Source of the DNA: Morchella semilibera
Lineage: Eukaryota > Ascomycota > Pezizomycetes > Pezizales > Morchellaceae
NCBI GenBank assembly: GCA_009192285.1
Contig: WBVU01000005.1
Location: forward strand, 2,870,731 to 2,934,730
Length of the DNA stretch: 64,000 nucleotides
Direction: 5' to 3'
Below are positions 12,845-25,313 of the stretch, in pieces. A program made the translations under genes and the position numbers. The notes below the pieces were generated by a model, which saw only the letters and a list, made by a program, of their open reading frames with translations, was not told where the DNA came from and searched no databases. How positions within the stretch are numbered: the stretch's first letter is position 1; every line of letters begins with the position of its first letter.

Positions 12845-14164
12845 ATGGCTTCACACTTGTAGGCGATAACCTTATACCATTATTTGGGGCTGCGGTAGAA
12901 TATTTCTTGCTCACCACAGTCAAATTGAATAGGAACACACACCAGTTTGAGAACGGAAGGAGGTTTCACGGATACCGCGGTGGTGCCTACATGTATCCAA
13001 ATGACGAGGTACGCCCTTTTTTTACCTTTTTTTTTTTTTTTTTTTAATTTTCTTAAACAATCCACCACGCGATACCCTCATACGAGCTATAGCTAATCGT
13101 TTTTCCCCCTTTACTTTTCCTTAGAAAGAGCAAGATCGCCTAGACATCTACCATAAGATGTTTTCTGTTGCGCGTAGAGAACTTCATCGCGCGCCAATTA
13201 CTAGGAATCACCTGCCGACAAGAATATTGGATCTAGGGACTGGTACTGGTATCTGGGCGATTGACATGGCAGATCAATACCCAGAAGCAGAGGTAGAGAC
13301 TCGGTAACCAATCAAGATACGATAAGGCATCCGTCTAACAAAAGTGACCTAGGTTATTGGCATCGACCTTTCTCTAATACAGCCGAAATGGTGAGTAGGG
13401 TTTCTCAGTAGTTGGAGGGTAAGGATAGTCGAGCTGATATTTGGTTAAATCTAGGATACCGAAGAATCTAAGATTCCAGATCAGTGATTTTGAAAGTGAA
13501 TGGACACTTGGTAAAGATTCGTTCGATTTGATCCATCTCCGGATCGGTGTTGGTAGTGTGTCCAATTGGCTCAGTCTCTTTAGGCGAGCTTTCGAGTAAG
13601 CAGACTCCTTCACTTGGCCTCGTCCTTTGACTAAAGAAACTACTATAGTCATCTAAAACCTGGTTACGGCTGGATCGAATATATTGAAATCGACATGCAA
13701 GCCCGCAGCGACGATGGAACATTGACCCCAACCCACACGCTCACGCAATGGCAGAATTACATTATGGAGGCAACAGAACGCTCGGGGAAACCACTACGAT
13801 ATGATTCGCGGACAGGAATCACCTTGAAGGAAGCTGGATTTGTTGATGTTCAGGAGGTTGTTTTGAAGCTACCACTTAGCCCATGGCCATCAGACCCCTA
13901 TCTCAAGGAGTGTGCACGGTGGTATAATTTGGGACTTTCCGAGGGACTTGAGGCATTCACATTGGGCCCCATGACGAGAGTGCTCAACTGGTCGGTAGAG
14001 GATGTCCACAACATGTTGATACCCGTACAGAAGGAAATCAACAGCAAGCAAATTCACGCTTACCACAACATGTATGTTCATCCTGGTAATTCGACTATGA
14101 GGAAATTTTTACTGACATTTAATTTCCCTATAGGCACATCTGGATTGCACGAAGACCTGCGTAA
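12845..14164 (+). CDS. LaeA/UMTA-like SAM-dependent methyltransferase
   Basis: Seven exons are inferred: 12845-12858, 12933-13008, 13125-13292, 13353-13390, 13455-13595, 13649-14071 and 14134-14164. They give 296 aa in one frame, close to the usual length of fungal UMTA/LaeA-like methyltransferases. Motif [20 protein letters not shown] (residues 11-30) and EQDRLD are family signatures. SAM motif I is [16 protein letters not shown] (about 64-79), the acidic motif II end is VIGIDLS, then W-P-N-L-F-I-D, FDLIHLR, and post-motif [15 protein letters not shown]. The C-terminus [14 protein letters not shown] matches the family end. LaeA-type proteins control secondary metabolism, while many relatives are of unknown substrate. 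The first exon is only 14 nt and is the least certain junction (intron 12859-12932, branch CTCAC, acceptor AATAG). Neighbours give no cluster context. Confidence 0.88.
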
Positions 14165-17100
14165 ACAATTCGTTGAAAATTCGGCGAAATTTTCTCAAAA
14201 AAGAAAAAAAGAAAAAAAAACTTGCAAATTCTCAAAGACAGTAACGAAACAGCCTTCTTCCTGCTTTTTTTTTTAGACTGGAGTTTTGATCCCTTTCATT
14301 TTTCGACAAAACCAACAAACTGGCCCTCAGCAGTTGATGTATACTCCTTCTCAACCACACCATTATCAAGGTTAGAGCTGGCAGGGAAGATAGCGCAATC
14401 AAGGAGGTGCTAATCTCCCAGTAGTGCCGCTTTTCAGCGGGTGGCCACTGCTTTTCTTTTTAGCTTTTCATTTCTCTAGTCTGGGTATTATTCGGGGGCG
14501 TAATCTTGCTTATTTTGTTTGTATCCGCTTTTTCCCCTCCCTCTCTTATATTCTCTTTCCTTCTTCTTGCTCGTTTCTTGCGCCTTTTTGGAATTTACAT
14601 GGGAAACACAAAAGCAGCTGCAGGATCGGAACGGACATTTCTGGGAGAAAAAAAGTTTTATTTCATTTCAATCTTTTATTACCGGGGAAAATGGAGATTG
14701 GTCGGTTGGGGTTATTTTTTTTCTTTTTTATTATTTGGCTTAGGCGACCATGGCTGCTTTAGGCTTCTTTTTTAGGGGTGTGTTTGATGTGTGTTTTGTG
14801 GATTTGGATTCGGACTTGGATATTGGCTTTTGATTCTTTTTTTTTTTTTTTTTTTTTTTTTTCATCTAACTTGTATGACTTCTTAAAGCGGGGCGTTTTA
14901 CTCTTTTTTTTTTTTTTTTTCCTGTCTTCCTTCTCAGTAACTTTTTATTGCTCTATTGTGTATCTATTTTCTTTTCTTGCGTTATTACAGCCGAGACAGC
15001 CAGCCAGGCCAAGGCCAGGCCAGTTCATAAGTAGCAATAGTGCTCGTGCCGACATCACCATCAAAAAATGAAGCGGACGTGGACGTTTTTCTTGAAGTAC
15101 CTATAGCTCGAAGCAGTAATAGTGCCGGTTGTGAACTCTATGACTCTTGGTCTGCGTACTCCATCGTCTATTCCATCACTTCCGTAGCATCCATCCACCC
15201 ATCATTCATTCATCCATCCATCCCATCACATGTGAATCAGCATGTCTTGTATGTACTCACCCCCCGTTATATTGGTCAGTGGCTGCTGATGCTGCTGCTG
15301 CCACTTCCTTTTACCAGAAGCTCGGGCTGTATGTTACTTATTATATTTTATTTTTCATTTTTCATCCACTCGTGGGCAGCTGCGGAGAAGGAGAGGCACA
15401 TAGCGCTTGCTCGCTCATTCGCTTGCTGCTAACGGGCTTGTTGCTGCGGTGGCCGTACTGTAACGTGGTGGTTCGCCGGTCGGCGCCGAAATTAAGCTCT
15501 CAGACATTGATTGAGTGGGAGCGGCTGTGGCACTCTCGCCCACTCGGCCGCTCGCTGGTTGTGGTACAAACACGTTTGGTTTTTATACGAGTAGAGTGAG
15601 TGGCGGTGAATGGGGCATTTTTACTCCCTATATACCTGCCTCTCACCTACCATACATGTAGTATTGTATGTATATACGTTTTGTTTTACCTTGGCTCCTG
15701 TTCCCTCCACCTGAGTTAGGATCGCCCACCGTCCCAGATCTACTACACAGTCCACTGGGTTTGGAAGCAGGAACCGGGGAGGGGATCGGCGTTGAATCAC
15801 GCTGTGGGGTTGAAGGCTTGTTTGCCTTGTAGGTGAGTGAGTCATGGGGTGTCACTCACTCACATTGATCACTCATTCACTTGCTCGATCACTCGATTGG
15901 AGAGGGAGGGTTTTTGGTTAACCGGTGATATGATATAGGGCCGAGCTCTAGATATATCCCCCCCCTCCCCTCTCAATAGAGTTTTTTCTTTCCTTTTGGG
16001 CTCCCGGCGCCGCACGGGCCCCGAGAGGCTCGCCGAGGCTCGCCGAGGCGGGATCAACAGCCGTATGTACCCTGCGGGGAGAGGAGGAAGGGTGGAGAGT
16101 TTCTGGGGCCTAATTGGGTTGATAGGAGAGGCGAGATGAGCTACTCTTTGGTTTATACATATGTACATGTATTGTACCTGCGTAGCTAACTAAGATAGAC
16201 CCCACGAGAGCAATGGCTCGCTGCAACTAACTCTGGTTCAGTAGCAACCCAGCAGATCATATGTCACTCACCCTTCTAGCTCTTATTACAAAAAGGCAAG
16301 TAAAAAAAAAAAGGAAATTAACTTCATACATATGTAAGCACCATCGTATCGTGTCGTTTCGTATTATGTCGTTTCGTATCGTGTCATATTAATAAACGAT
16401 GATACACAATTTCTCCCTTCTCGTGTCCCAAAATTACCGAAAGGGCCCTTTTTTTTTCTTTTTTCTTTTTCTGCTAGCAGATGATTTGTGGAGCTATTCC
16501 CGGGCCACGTTTTTGGCTGCGTCTGGACCGCGACGCGCCGATATTAGGGCTGGGCTGTAATGAACCGGGCCGGAGTTATAAGTGGAGGAGGAGGAGGAGG
16601 GAAGAGGTCATGGCTTCTTACATTTCTACCTACGACCTGCCTTCTGCCTTCTGCTTTACGGGGGATCGTCGGATGCCGCCGGCGGTAAGGTGTACGTGGG
16701 GTAAGGGAATCGCGGAAACGGCGGGTTCTACCCAGCTACATGTAGTGTTTAGTATTCCATTCCTCGGGCACGTCATTGTATAGTTGTAGTGCAAATGGTA
16801 TAGTGTACGGGTTTACGGCGTCTACGGGGATGGGAGTAATCATTGGAGTGGCCGAGGATCAATCGGTATCGCAATCGTGTCTCGGGGGTAGCAGAGGCCG
16901 TAGAGAGTAGGTAAAGATCCTCTGCATAAGCCGAGACAAAGTGCCGTGTGGATAAGCTTTCAAAGGGAGAAGAGGGAGGATGGGGATGGGGATGGCTCGG
17001 ATATGAGTTGTAATGCTTTTGGGCCTGGATGTGGTATAAATTGCGCCAGCGACGCAAATCACATCACGCACCACACCACACCACATCTCATCTCATTTCA

Positions 17101-17294
17101 CCTCACTCATCTCGTACTCGCCTCAGCTCCTTCCCACCTCTCCTCTCCTCTACTCCACCCCACCCACTCTACTCCACCCTCCACCCATCTAGACCTCTCT
17201 TCCCCGGCCCTCAGGAAAAAGCAATTGGGTATTACTAGGCAAGGGTGTGGACGGACGGTAGTGCGGATCTAAATGTGAGGGGGGGGGGTGGGAG

Positions 17295-17320
17295 TTAGGG
17301 TTGGTTAGGGTTATTTAGGG
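17295..17320 (+). repeat. Degenerate TTAGGG telomere-like repeats
   Basis: Three TTAGGG units occur within 26 bp (17295, 17305, 17315), separated by four-base spacers. About 140 bp further on, around 17464-17474, lies the opposite-strand form CCCTAACCCT. These resemble interstitial telomeric repeats or telobox elements bound by Myb/SANT factors such as Tbf1. They lie 0.7-0.85 kb upstream of the CDC20 start codon. Confidence 0.6.
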
Positions 17321-17879
17321 TTAGTTGGGCAGTGTTGGTTGGAGGGAGGGGAGCGGAGAGCGGAGAGCGGACGGGCTGTTTCGAGAGTGCGGGAAGAGGA
17401 GGGGAGAACGGTTGAGGTCGTGGGTAGTCTGCATGTTGTTGCATATAGATACTGCTGATAGAAACCCTAACCCTGTTATCTCTAAGCTCTGAACAGCTGT
17501 AGAAACTTGGATAAAATGGTCGCAATTGTATTCTTGAATATTCATAAGGGTTCAATTGAGCTCAAGTACAGCTTTTTGAATAATTCTTGTTGTGTTTTCA
17601 TGTCACTGAATATATAAGAAGTAGGCAAATGTTCGAGGGCGGATTCATTTCCCTCAAGATAAACAAAATGCCTGTTATGACTGAGGTCCGCTCCTTGGCG
17701 TTGCTTTCTGACAGCGGGCGTTGCCTATGGATACAGAGAGGATTTTTACCCCTGCCAAGAGAAAAATACTATGACGTGCAGAAACGCCCCACCAACCCCA
17801 CTGTTTCTTTAAATAACAAAAATTCCCCCGTCCGTTTGCATCACCGACATTGCCAAAATCCCCCCACCTGTAAACAATC

Positions 17880-17887
17880 CCATTCCC
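17880..17887 (+). promoter_or_regulatory. Forkhead-type site upstream of CDC20
   Basis: GTAAACAA matches the fungal forkhead core (RYAAAYA). It lies about 260 bp upstream of the CDC20 start codon. In budding yeast CDC20 is a mitotic gene of the forkhead/Mcm1 regulon, so a forkhead site here is plausible. A single 8-mer match can arise by chance, and no Mcm1 box was identified next to it. Confidence 0.35.
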
Positions 17888-18147
17888 ACAACCCTGAAAA
17901 CCACCATCCCCTTCATCCCCATCTCTCTACATCTCTTCATCATCAACCGCATCATCATCATCAGCAACGTTGCTTTTCCTCTGCCTCTCTCCCTTGTTTT
18001 TATCTCATCACAGTCAGCTACCAACCGTTTCTACAAGATTCCACAAACAATTTTCACGTCCTCCCTCTCTGCAACTACCTCTGTGGAAATTATTCGGTCG
18101 GCCGGTCCTTAAAACCTTTTCTCTATCCAGAAAACAATTCGGGGATC

Positions 18148-20108
18148 ATGTCTACCGCTGCTGTCATCACCCCCATCAAGTCCCATGGCGGTCTCTTCTC
18201 TACTCGTGCCGCTGGCGGTCGAGTCTCTCTCTCCAAGCCATCTCCTCTAGCCCGAGTTGCCTCCAACAGCACTCCTCCCTTCACCCCCGCTCGCGTCCTT
18301 CGTCATGATCCCGATTGGCACGCCGAGAAGAAAAAGTCACACTTCCACGAAGCCTGTACAAGTCGTGATGGAATAGCCCTTTTTGAGTCCTTCCAGACAC
18401 CTACCAAAAATAAACCACCAAACCCAGCCTCCCCTCCCCGCAAGTTTGCTATCTCCCCAAAATCTAACATTGCTGAGGCGTCTACCTCTCCTCACCGCGT
18501 GGGACTTGGGACAAGCAAATGGACCTTGAACTCAGTCAACAGCTCGGCTTCGAAGTTCGTTGCGATGAGCGATGCGAGGTTCAAACTCAGGAATACGAAA
18601 CCAAAGAGAAACTGGGACCCTCCGAAGGATCGTTTTATACCTAACCGCAATGCTGGTGGTAGCACTTGTTTGCTGAAGATTCACAGGGTTCAGACTCGTC
18701 TCAATAAATACAACACTAATTGTAAGCTCAATCCAGAGGACGGCGCTTTTGAGGGTGGTGTCTTTGGACATGGGCATGGTCAGGCGAAAGTTAAGTCTCC
18801 AGGGATCGACTTTGAGCAGCCAAACATCGCGGCACTTGAGGCTCAGTCGGCCTTTGCTTCTGCTTTGGGTATTGACCTTGAATCTCGCGTCTTTGAATTC
18901 CGACCAAAGCCTAAGGAAAAGCCAGTTGACATGAGAGCTGAATACAATCGTCCTCTTGTCAGTGCTGCTACTAAAGAAAAACGTCATATTCAGTCGTGCC
19001 CAGAGCGCGTGCTGGATGCTCCGGGAATTAGGGACGACTTTTATCTTAACCTTATCGATTGGTCTGCTGGGAATAGAGTTGTTGTTGGATTGGAGCAGGA
19101 AGTTTACATCTGGAATGCCGCTACTAACAAATCTTCCCTTCTTGCCCACACAACTGGATCTACTTACGTTAGCTCTGTCAGATTTGCCCGCGGCGAAGAC
19201 ACTCTTGCCATCGGTACTTCTGATGGAAAGGTCCACATTTGGGACGTCGAGATGAAGAAAAGGATGCGATCAATTCAGTGCCACGATAGCCGTATCGGCG
19301 TAATGTCTTGGGGCCTCAGTGGAACCTTGACTACTGGCAGCCAATCCGGGAGTATTTGGCATCATGACCTTCGTATCAGAGAACACAAAGTTACCGAACT
19401 AATTAGTCACAATTTGGAGGTCTGTGGTCTTGAATGGCGCTCTGACGGCCTCGTGTTGGCTAGTGGTGGCAATGACAATGTCGTCAACATCTGGGATGCA
19501 AGAGTATTGAGAGCACCCAGATACACTAAAACCAATCATAAAGCTGCCGTCAAGGCCCTTGCTTGGTCTCCATGGCAACTGAATACTCTTGCCACTGGAG
19601 GAGGCCATGGCGACGGCAAGATTCACTTCTGGAATTCAACCACTGGCGCCCGCATTAAGTCGATCGATTCCGGTAGCCAGGTTTCAAGCTTGAGGTGGAG
19701 TTCCAGGTAAGCTCGCCGGTCCCTATCCTATCCTATCCTATCCATCCTTTATACTGAATCAAACTAACGGATTTGCTTTTAAGCTATCGCGAGATCGTGT
19801 CTACCCATGGTGCTCCCGATAATCAACTGACGATCTGGAGTTATCCTGATCTGACTCGGAAATTCGAGGTTCCGGCGCATGAGTCGAGAATTCTTTTTTC
19901 GGCCCTCAGCCCAGACGGTCAAACTCTTGCTAGTAAGTTCCTCCAATAGTATTTTAAAAATTTAAATATCCTAACTCTCTTCTCTTCACCAGCTTGCGCA
20001 GCCGACGAGAACCTCAAGTTCTGGAAAATCTTCGAGAACAAATCTGGCACCAAGCGTACCAGGAAAGGGAACGCTCCCAGCCTCTCGACTGGCATGCTCA
20101 TCCGCTAA
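18148..20108 (+). CDS. CDC20: APC/C activator Cdc20 (Slp1-type WD40 protein)
   Basis: Three exons are inferred: 18148-19706, 19784-19932 and 19993-20108 (607 aa). The introns have GTAAGC/GTAAGT donors and ACTAAC/CTAAC branch points. The protein recruits substrates to the anaphase-promoting complex. The N-terminal third is basic and Ser/Pro-rich. The C-box DRFIPNR is at residues 161-167, and the C-terminus ends in Ile-Arg, the tail that docks on the APC/C. The WD40 propeller opens with ERVLDAPGIRDDFYLNLIDW and includes EVCGLEWRSDGLVLASGGND, TKTNHKAAVKALAWSPW and THGAPDNQLTIWSY, all close to Cdc20/Slp1 rather than Cdh1. The frame is open back to 17587, but Met at 18148 is the first with a protein-like sequence after it. 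At 607 aa it is somewhat longer than many homologues. Confidence 0.95.
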
Positions 20109-20343
20109 GGCGGTGGCATCATCATCATCGGGTACTCACATCTCAATGTGGAGGATAGGGGAATTAACGGGCAGCCAATTAACATTGCATTCTTTTTTGA
20201 AAATGATTGGGTAGTATTCTGTTATGCAGCATGGCGATCGGAGTTACAGCATGAACGGGTCATCAGTGTTTGGGAAAATCGAATCTGCAATTGCATGGCG
20301 AGTCGTATTAACAGTTAGCAGTACTAGTAGTTGTACCAATAGA

Positions 20344-20349
20344 AATAAA
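20344..20349 (+). terminator. Possible CDC20 polyadenylation signal
   Basis: AATAAA lies about 235 bp after the CDC20 stop codon, in an A/T-rich stretch. The spacing suits a fungal 3' UTR. Fungal poly(A) signals are loose, so this is a candidate only. Confidence 0.35.
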
Positions 20350-21854
20350 GGAATATTACATGCTTGTAACCGCAATTTGGTTTGATTAACGTGCAATAAG
20401 ATTGGCTTCATTTGGTGCTACCAGTAAGGCCCTTCAGTGTACCCCCCCCTCCCACCCCACCCCCGGCCGGTACTACTTGAACTGCCAACCAGTGGCGCAC
20501 CGAGTGAGAATCCGTGAGCTACTACTACGCGAATTAAACTAGCCCCAGCCCTGCCTGTTCTAACCCAGCCGGTAAATGGTAAACGGTAAACAAACATCTA
20601 GGAGGTCGCAAACAGAACCACTGATTGGACGCGGGGGAGGGGGCGAACCGAGCCTCTTAATTCTGCACCCTCGGCACGTGCATGCGGCGCCGCGGAGGTG
20701 AGGCATATGGAGGATCCTAAACCCATTCAGTGGGCGATGGCAAATATAACCACACCATAGGAGGGTAGGGGGGGTGGGTTACGTTTGTATATATAGGAAG
20801 CTGGGGAGGCGGAAAGTGTAGTTTTGGGAGTGAGGTTCTGCGCATGGGTGGGCGGGGGGGGGGGGGTTGTGGTGAGATGCCTTGAGGATCTTTAAAATAT
20901 TAGTAGGTTTGGTCTTTATACCAAGCGTTTTTCCCCTTAAATTATGATTCCTATTTTCTTGGGGTCTTTATACTAAGCATCTTTACGACTCTAGGAGAAC
21001 GAATATCTTTACGAGCATTTCTACAAACGCGAACATGAATATCGACTACGGCGGGTTGATGGGTGATGGCAGCTAGCTAGCAGTGCACGTGGCTGGTACT
21101 TAGACATACTGCTGAGTGGTGGGTTGGTCTGCTGGCTAGGCCGCTTAAGCTTGACCTGGGCGTATACATATTTCTTGGCTCGATTGCCTAGGGGTTGGAT
21201 ATGGCTTCGGTTCAACACTTTTGTGGATTCAGCGGACTTGAGGAGGTTTCAGCAGATACGAGGTTCCCAGCACGTAAGGCTAGCTAGTTAGATATGGGGG
21301 GGGGGGGGTCGGCGGATTCAGACTTCAGCACATAGTACTTCAGTTCGCCTTGGGGCGGTGCGAATATCGATATTAATTAGGGCGAAGTAGGGCTCGAGTA
21401 GCTGGCTGCTAGGCAAATTGACTACATGTATATATATATACAAACCTGGCCATGAGAGATGGTACGAACTGGCATCTACTGGGAGCTGGTGAGTTCAAGT
21501 TGAGTTATCAATCATCAAGGTTTGTCTCTTCGATCAGGAAGCGTTTGGCGAATATTTTAAAACAGCAGACAGACAGACTGACGTGACCAATATCTGTGTC
21601 CTAGATTACCGCTTAGTAGCTACATATCCTTATATGTACATGTACTTGCACTAAGGGCATATATTAGATCGAATGGTAGAGTCGTGGTAGGGTTTGTTGG
21701 TTTGTGGTTTGACGGTTTTTGCCGGGTTTAGGAGCTGACTGTGTACATGGTTTCCTACAGATACGTATACGTATACGCATACGTATATCTATCTGGGCCT
21801 GGGTGGGGGTCTTTTAACGGGTTGATCGACCGCGTTAACCCGTAGCCTTCTGAC

Positions 21855-21884
21855 TGGTTGGGTTGGTTGGTTGGTTGGTTGGTT
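21855..21884. repeat. GGTT microsatellite
   Basis: Tandem GGTT/TTGG units occur after the first irregular copies, seven or more in a row, in gene-free DNA downstream of CDC20. Confidence 0.8.
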
Positions 21885-23663
21885 GCATTGCATCACACCG
21901 TTACATGTGTATATGATGATGATGAGAGAATACCTTCCCCGTCTCACAGTGATCATGAAAATACTCGGCACTTCATACTTCGGGGTGGTTCTGAGTAAAG
22001 AGGGTGTACTTCAACTCATGGAGATTTAAAGGTGAGGGGCGCTTTCCTGTGTTTGAGATCTGCCGGATCTATTAATGGACTTGATTTTTATAGCTTTCTT
22101 GGGAGTGCTTCATATGAGATTACGTGGAAGCGGGCTTGGAAAGTGGTTGTTCGTTGTTTCAGCCTGGACAGCTGAGTACATTCCCCCCAGAGTAGATATG
22201 AAATAGCCCACAAACTGATTAGTCGTCTACTCATTATCTCGGAGAGCCATGCTGGTCGGTGAAGAACGCACGGGTCCATCGAATTACAGGGGGGAGTTTT
22301 GAAGTCACGAGATTCTGAGTTGTATTGGGCTCTGAAAACATGTCTGGACCGGTTTGATATGAAGCTAGCGAGCTCGATGTGCATATCACCCAGAATGGGT
22401 CTCGAGTCAAAAACAAACCAGTAACACTTCTGCGTCCGATTTTCAGTGGAAAATCGAGGGCATAAGTCACCCGGTAGTTAAAGACTAATCTGGGACTACC
22501 GAATTTGGGGGGGCTTTCAAAGCGCTACTATCCTGGCTTGTGGCAGAAGGCTTTAAAGCTTTCGTCAAAATTTAGGTGTTTCTGCTTCTCGGCTTAATAT
22601 CCCCCCAGAAACACAATATCTCATGGGCATAGTTTCTATTACATGGCGTGCAAGCTTAAGTTGGAGTAGTTTCATGATTAATGATCGGAAAAGGTTTGTA
22701 CTCAAGCAGACAGAAACAAGCTCCAAGTTATGGAATAATTATAGTCCGCTGAAACTTATTCAGTCTCCGTATAGCTGACGAAGGGATATATCATAAGAGA
22801 TTCGGAAACCTAAGATCATGATTACTTACCCTTTAGATTCTGGAATAGTCCTTCTAGATTTATGGACAACCTGAATCAATGGCGGATAGGGAAATATCGG
22901 CCGGTCGTGGCGAAGTGCTAGCAAACAATGTAGGAAGGTCGATGTACCTCGGTCATCTTTTGCTAGCTTTATTGGCCCGTTCGCTATTTTGGTGGTTTCC
23001 CTATGTCCCAGAGACAACCGTAGATCCCGGGAACATGACCCAGACCGGACCAGAGTGGTTTGCTTCAGTCTAATCTGGCCGGTTGTTTTATCGTATTAAG
23101 AGGACTGGTCCAGGCCAAAACTGTCTTCTAGAGCGATCTGGACCATTTCAGGCTCTGCCCAGGACCCGGGAATCTGGCTACGCTTGAAAGACCGAGATTA
23201 CTTTTAAGCATCACCGGTGAGGTGGAACCGATAGATACTGTTTCACTGATAATGTAAGAGAGAGCTACTGGCCAACGTTTTTCAGCTTTAGCGCTGTTTC
23301 TACGTTCTACCCGGGCATTACTACTTGATCTAGGAGCGAGTTTTTAGCCGCATATTGGTACAAAGATCTAAGACGTTTCGGTCTAACATCTTCAAATCCC
23401 GGTTCTGGCACATTAATACGTACACCGATGTCAGCCCGTGGTGACATTAGAAGAGAATGTAGCTATGACCTCTGTCCTCTAGAAATATATTTCGAGGAAA
23501 GACGGCATCTAAAGTTCCGACGACATCAAACATTTGGGGGTGAGTATGTTAACTTCGAATATATCACCTCAGTGGCCAAGAATGGAATCTAAGGTGTCGA
23601 TCTGGTGAAGTAGAAACGAATTTAAACTGCCGTGATTGGCCTCTCTCTATTGAGGCCAATCAA

Positions 23664-23685
23664 AAGTCTAGTAATCACTAGACTT
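23664..23685. repeat. Short perfect hairpin
   Basis: AAGTCTAGT at 23664-23672 is followed after four bases by its exact complement ACTAGACTT at 23677-23685. There is no T-run to suggest a terminator and no linked gene. It may be chance or the remnant of a foldback element. Confidence 0.45.
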
Positions 23686-25313
23686 CAAGTGCAAATAGAG
23701 GTTATAGGAGCAGTCAGTTATACCCCTCGTAACCCATTCATCCATATTCCTATCACGCAAGCTTCATGGCGTGATATCTGCTTCTGCAGCGGAAGCACGG
23801 GTATCCAGGGGTTAGGAAAACTGCCCACTCTCTTACATCATATCGCAGAGGAGGGGTCGGTCCGTCTACAAATACTACTTTGAGCAGCCTCACCTAGTCT
23901 ATCAATCCTGAAGACCTTTCTCTTTTCACCGGAGGTAGTCCCGGAACCGGTGTCTCAGTCCTCTGGCCATCCCGGTACTCGGGAGTCTGCTTAAGGTTAA
24001 GATCCGGATCGACGGTACATACATATTGTACCTACATCAAATAACCAGCCCTGGGGGGAAGGGGGTTTCGGCAATTCCTCAAGGCATGTGTAGCCGTATA
24101 TACGTATAGTTTTTTGAGTGATGAAACATCGTATGGAGAGTCGCGTTTCGAGAGTACCCAGTTATCCCTGTATCGATGAGCACATAGTGATGGGTGGTGT
24201 CGGCAGTTCTTCAAGAGCAACGAGGGGTAATCAAGGGATATATAGAGACATGCTGGGTTTGTTGGTGCAACAGGCGGAATAAGGTGAGGCTTTGCGTTTG
24301 TTCTGGAAGGGTTTATCTTAGTGGATATCCTTCTGATCAGCTGGCCTAACCCAACATCTTGGGGATTTCAATGTGCAAAAAAAAAAAAAAGTAAGTGCAT
24401 TTTTCAAAACTAACCAGGAACCCCCCATTCTTATGAGCAATGGAATTAATAACGCAACCCTGTTTTTTCTTTTTTCATCGGGTTGGGGTGTTGAGACGGT
24501 GTTGAACTCTAACTTGAAATCCGGTATGGTATGTGAACTTAACTATTGGGTGGATTTCGGTCGTAGTTATCCCCTTAATTAGGTTTTCCTATTATCAGGC
24601 GTCAGTTTTATAAGGCATTTCATAAAGGGGGAGGGTTTTAATTTACCCGGAAGTATAGATACCTCGCCTTTGACATTTACTTTGCTTGTTAACATATTTC
24701 AGCCTTCAAACCTCTCTAGTCACTAGCTACATGTTAGCATGGACCAAATGGCCGGTGTCTCCTTTGGTTGCCGCGAGGCTCTCATTGGATGGAAGTAAGT
24801 GCGGCTTGAGCTGTGAGGTACACAAGGCCTAATTGGCGAACCAAGACGCTATCTACCGACGGTTGAGCAAAATTATTCCCGAACGTTGGAGAATTTTCTC
24901 CCGGGTATTTTTCGCGAAAAAAAAAATACTATATGAGTACGAGCGTCAGTTCCTAAGAACATATATATATCGTGGGGAACTCCAATTGCTAACAACATGC
25001 GTAGTCAAATATCGCGGTCGTACAAAGTATTATTCAACTAGCTAAAGTAAACCAAAAGTAGTACTACAGGTTCGTCCCCAAAATATTACTATTACCCATT
25101 ATCATCATAACTTCTAATATCTAAAGCCTTATTACACAAGGAAAGAAAAACATAACCCAATTACCCCCCAATCGCCCCCATGGCCCAATTACCCCACGCT
25201 CTAAACCCCACGAACCCCCACTCCCGGTCCAATCGCTAATCCAATGTCTTCTTCTAGCTTCCCCCATTTCTCTTGCTTAAAATCAATTCTTCCTCTTCTA
25301 TGCCATCTATGTC

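Larger units (their letters stand above)
14165..18147. other. Intergenic interval 2, including CDC20 upstream region
   Basis: No gene is supported. Long T runs (14839-14862 and 14905-14920), a mixed TCGTTTCGTAT tandem repeat (16343-16386), C/T-rich and A/G-rich tracts, and TACATGTA palindromes (15652, 16157, 16737) are present. From 17295 come telomere-like repeats, and from about 17600 the CDC20 promoter and leader, which is open in the CDC20 frame but has no protein-like composition. Confidence 0.55.
20109..25313. other. Gene-free interval 3 (about 5.2 kb)
   Basis: No supported gene. Contents include G runs (20854-20866, 21296-21308), ACGTAT (21761-21788) and GGTT (21855-21884) microsatellites, TACATGTA at 21423 and 21636, and a perfect 9-bp hairpin at 23664-23685. 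The part at about 22.4-24.3 kb is less repetitive and could be an old decayed insertion, but I see no transposase or polymerase motif in it. Confidence 0.5.

Noticed and set aside
22400-24300. Possible decayed transposon based on its difference from the microsatellite-rich flanks.
   Set aside because: No terminal repeats, target duplication or enzyme motif could be seen; left as unassigned DNA.
24739-25045. Possible short gene starting MDQMAGVSFGCREALIGWK with a GTAAGT donor after it.
   Set aside because: No downstream exon with protein-like sequence or convincing acceptor could be joined.
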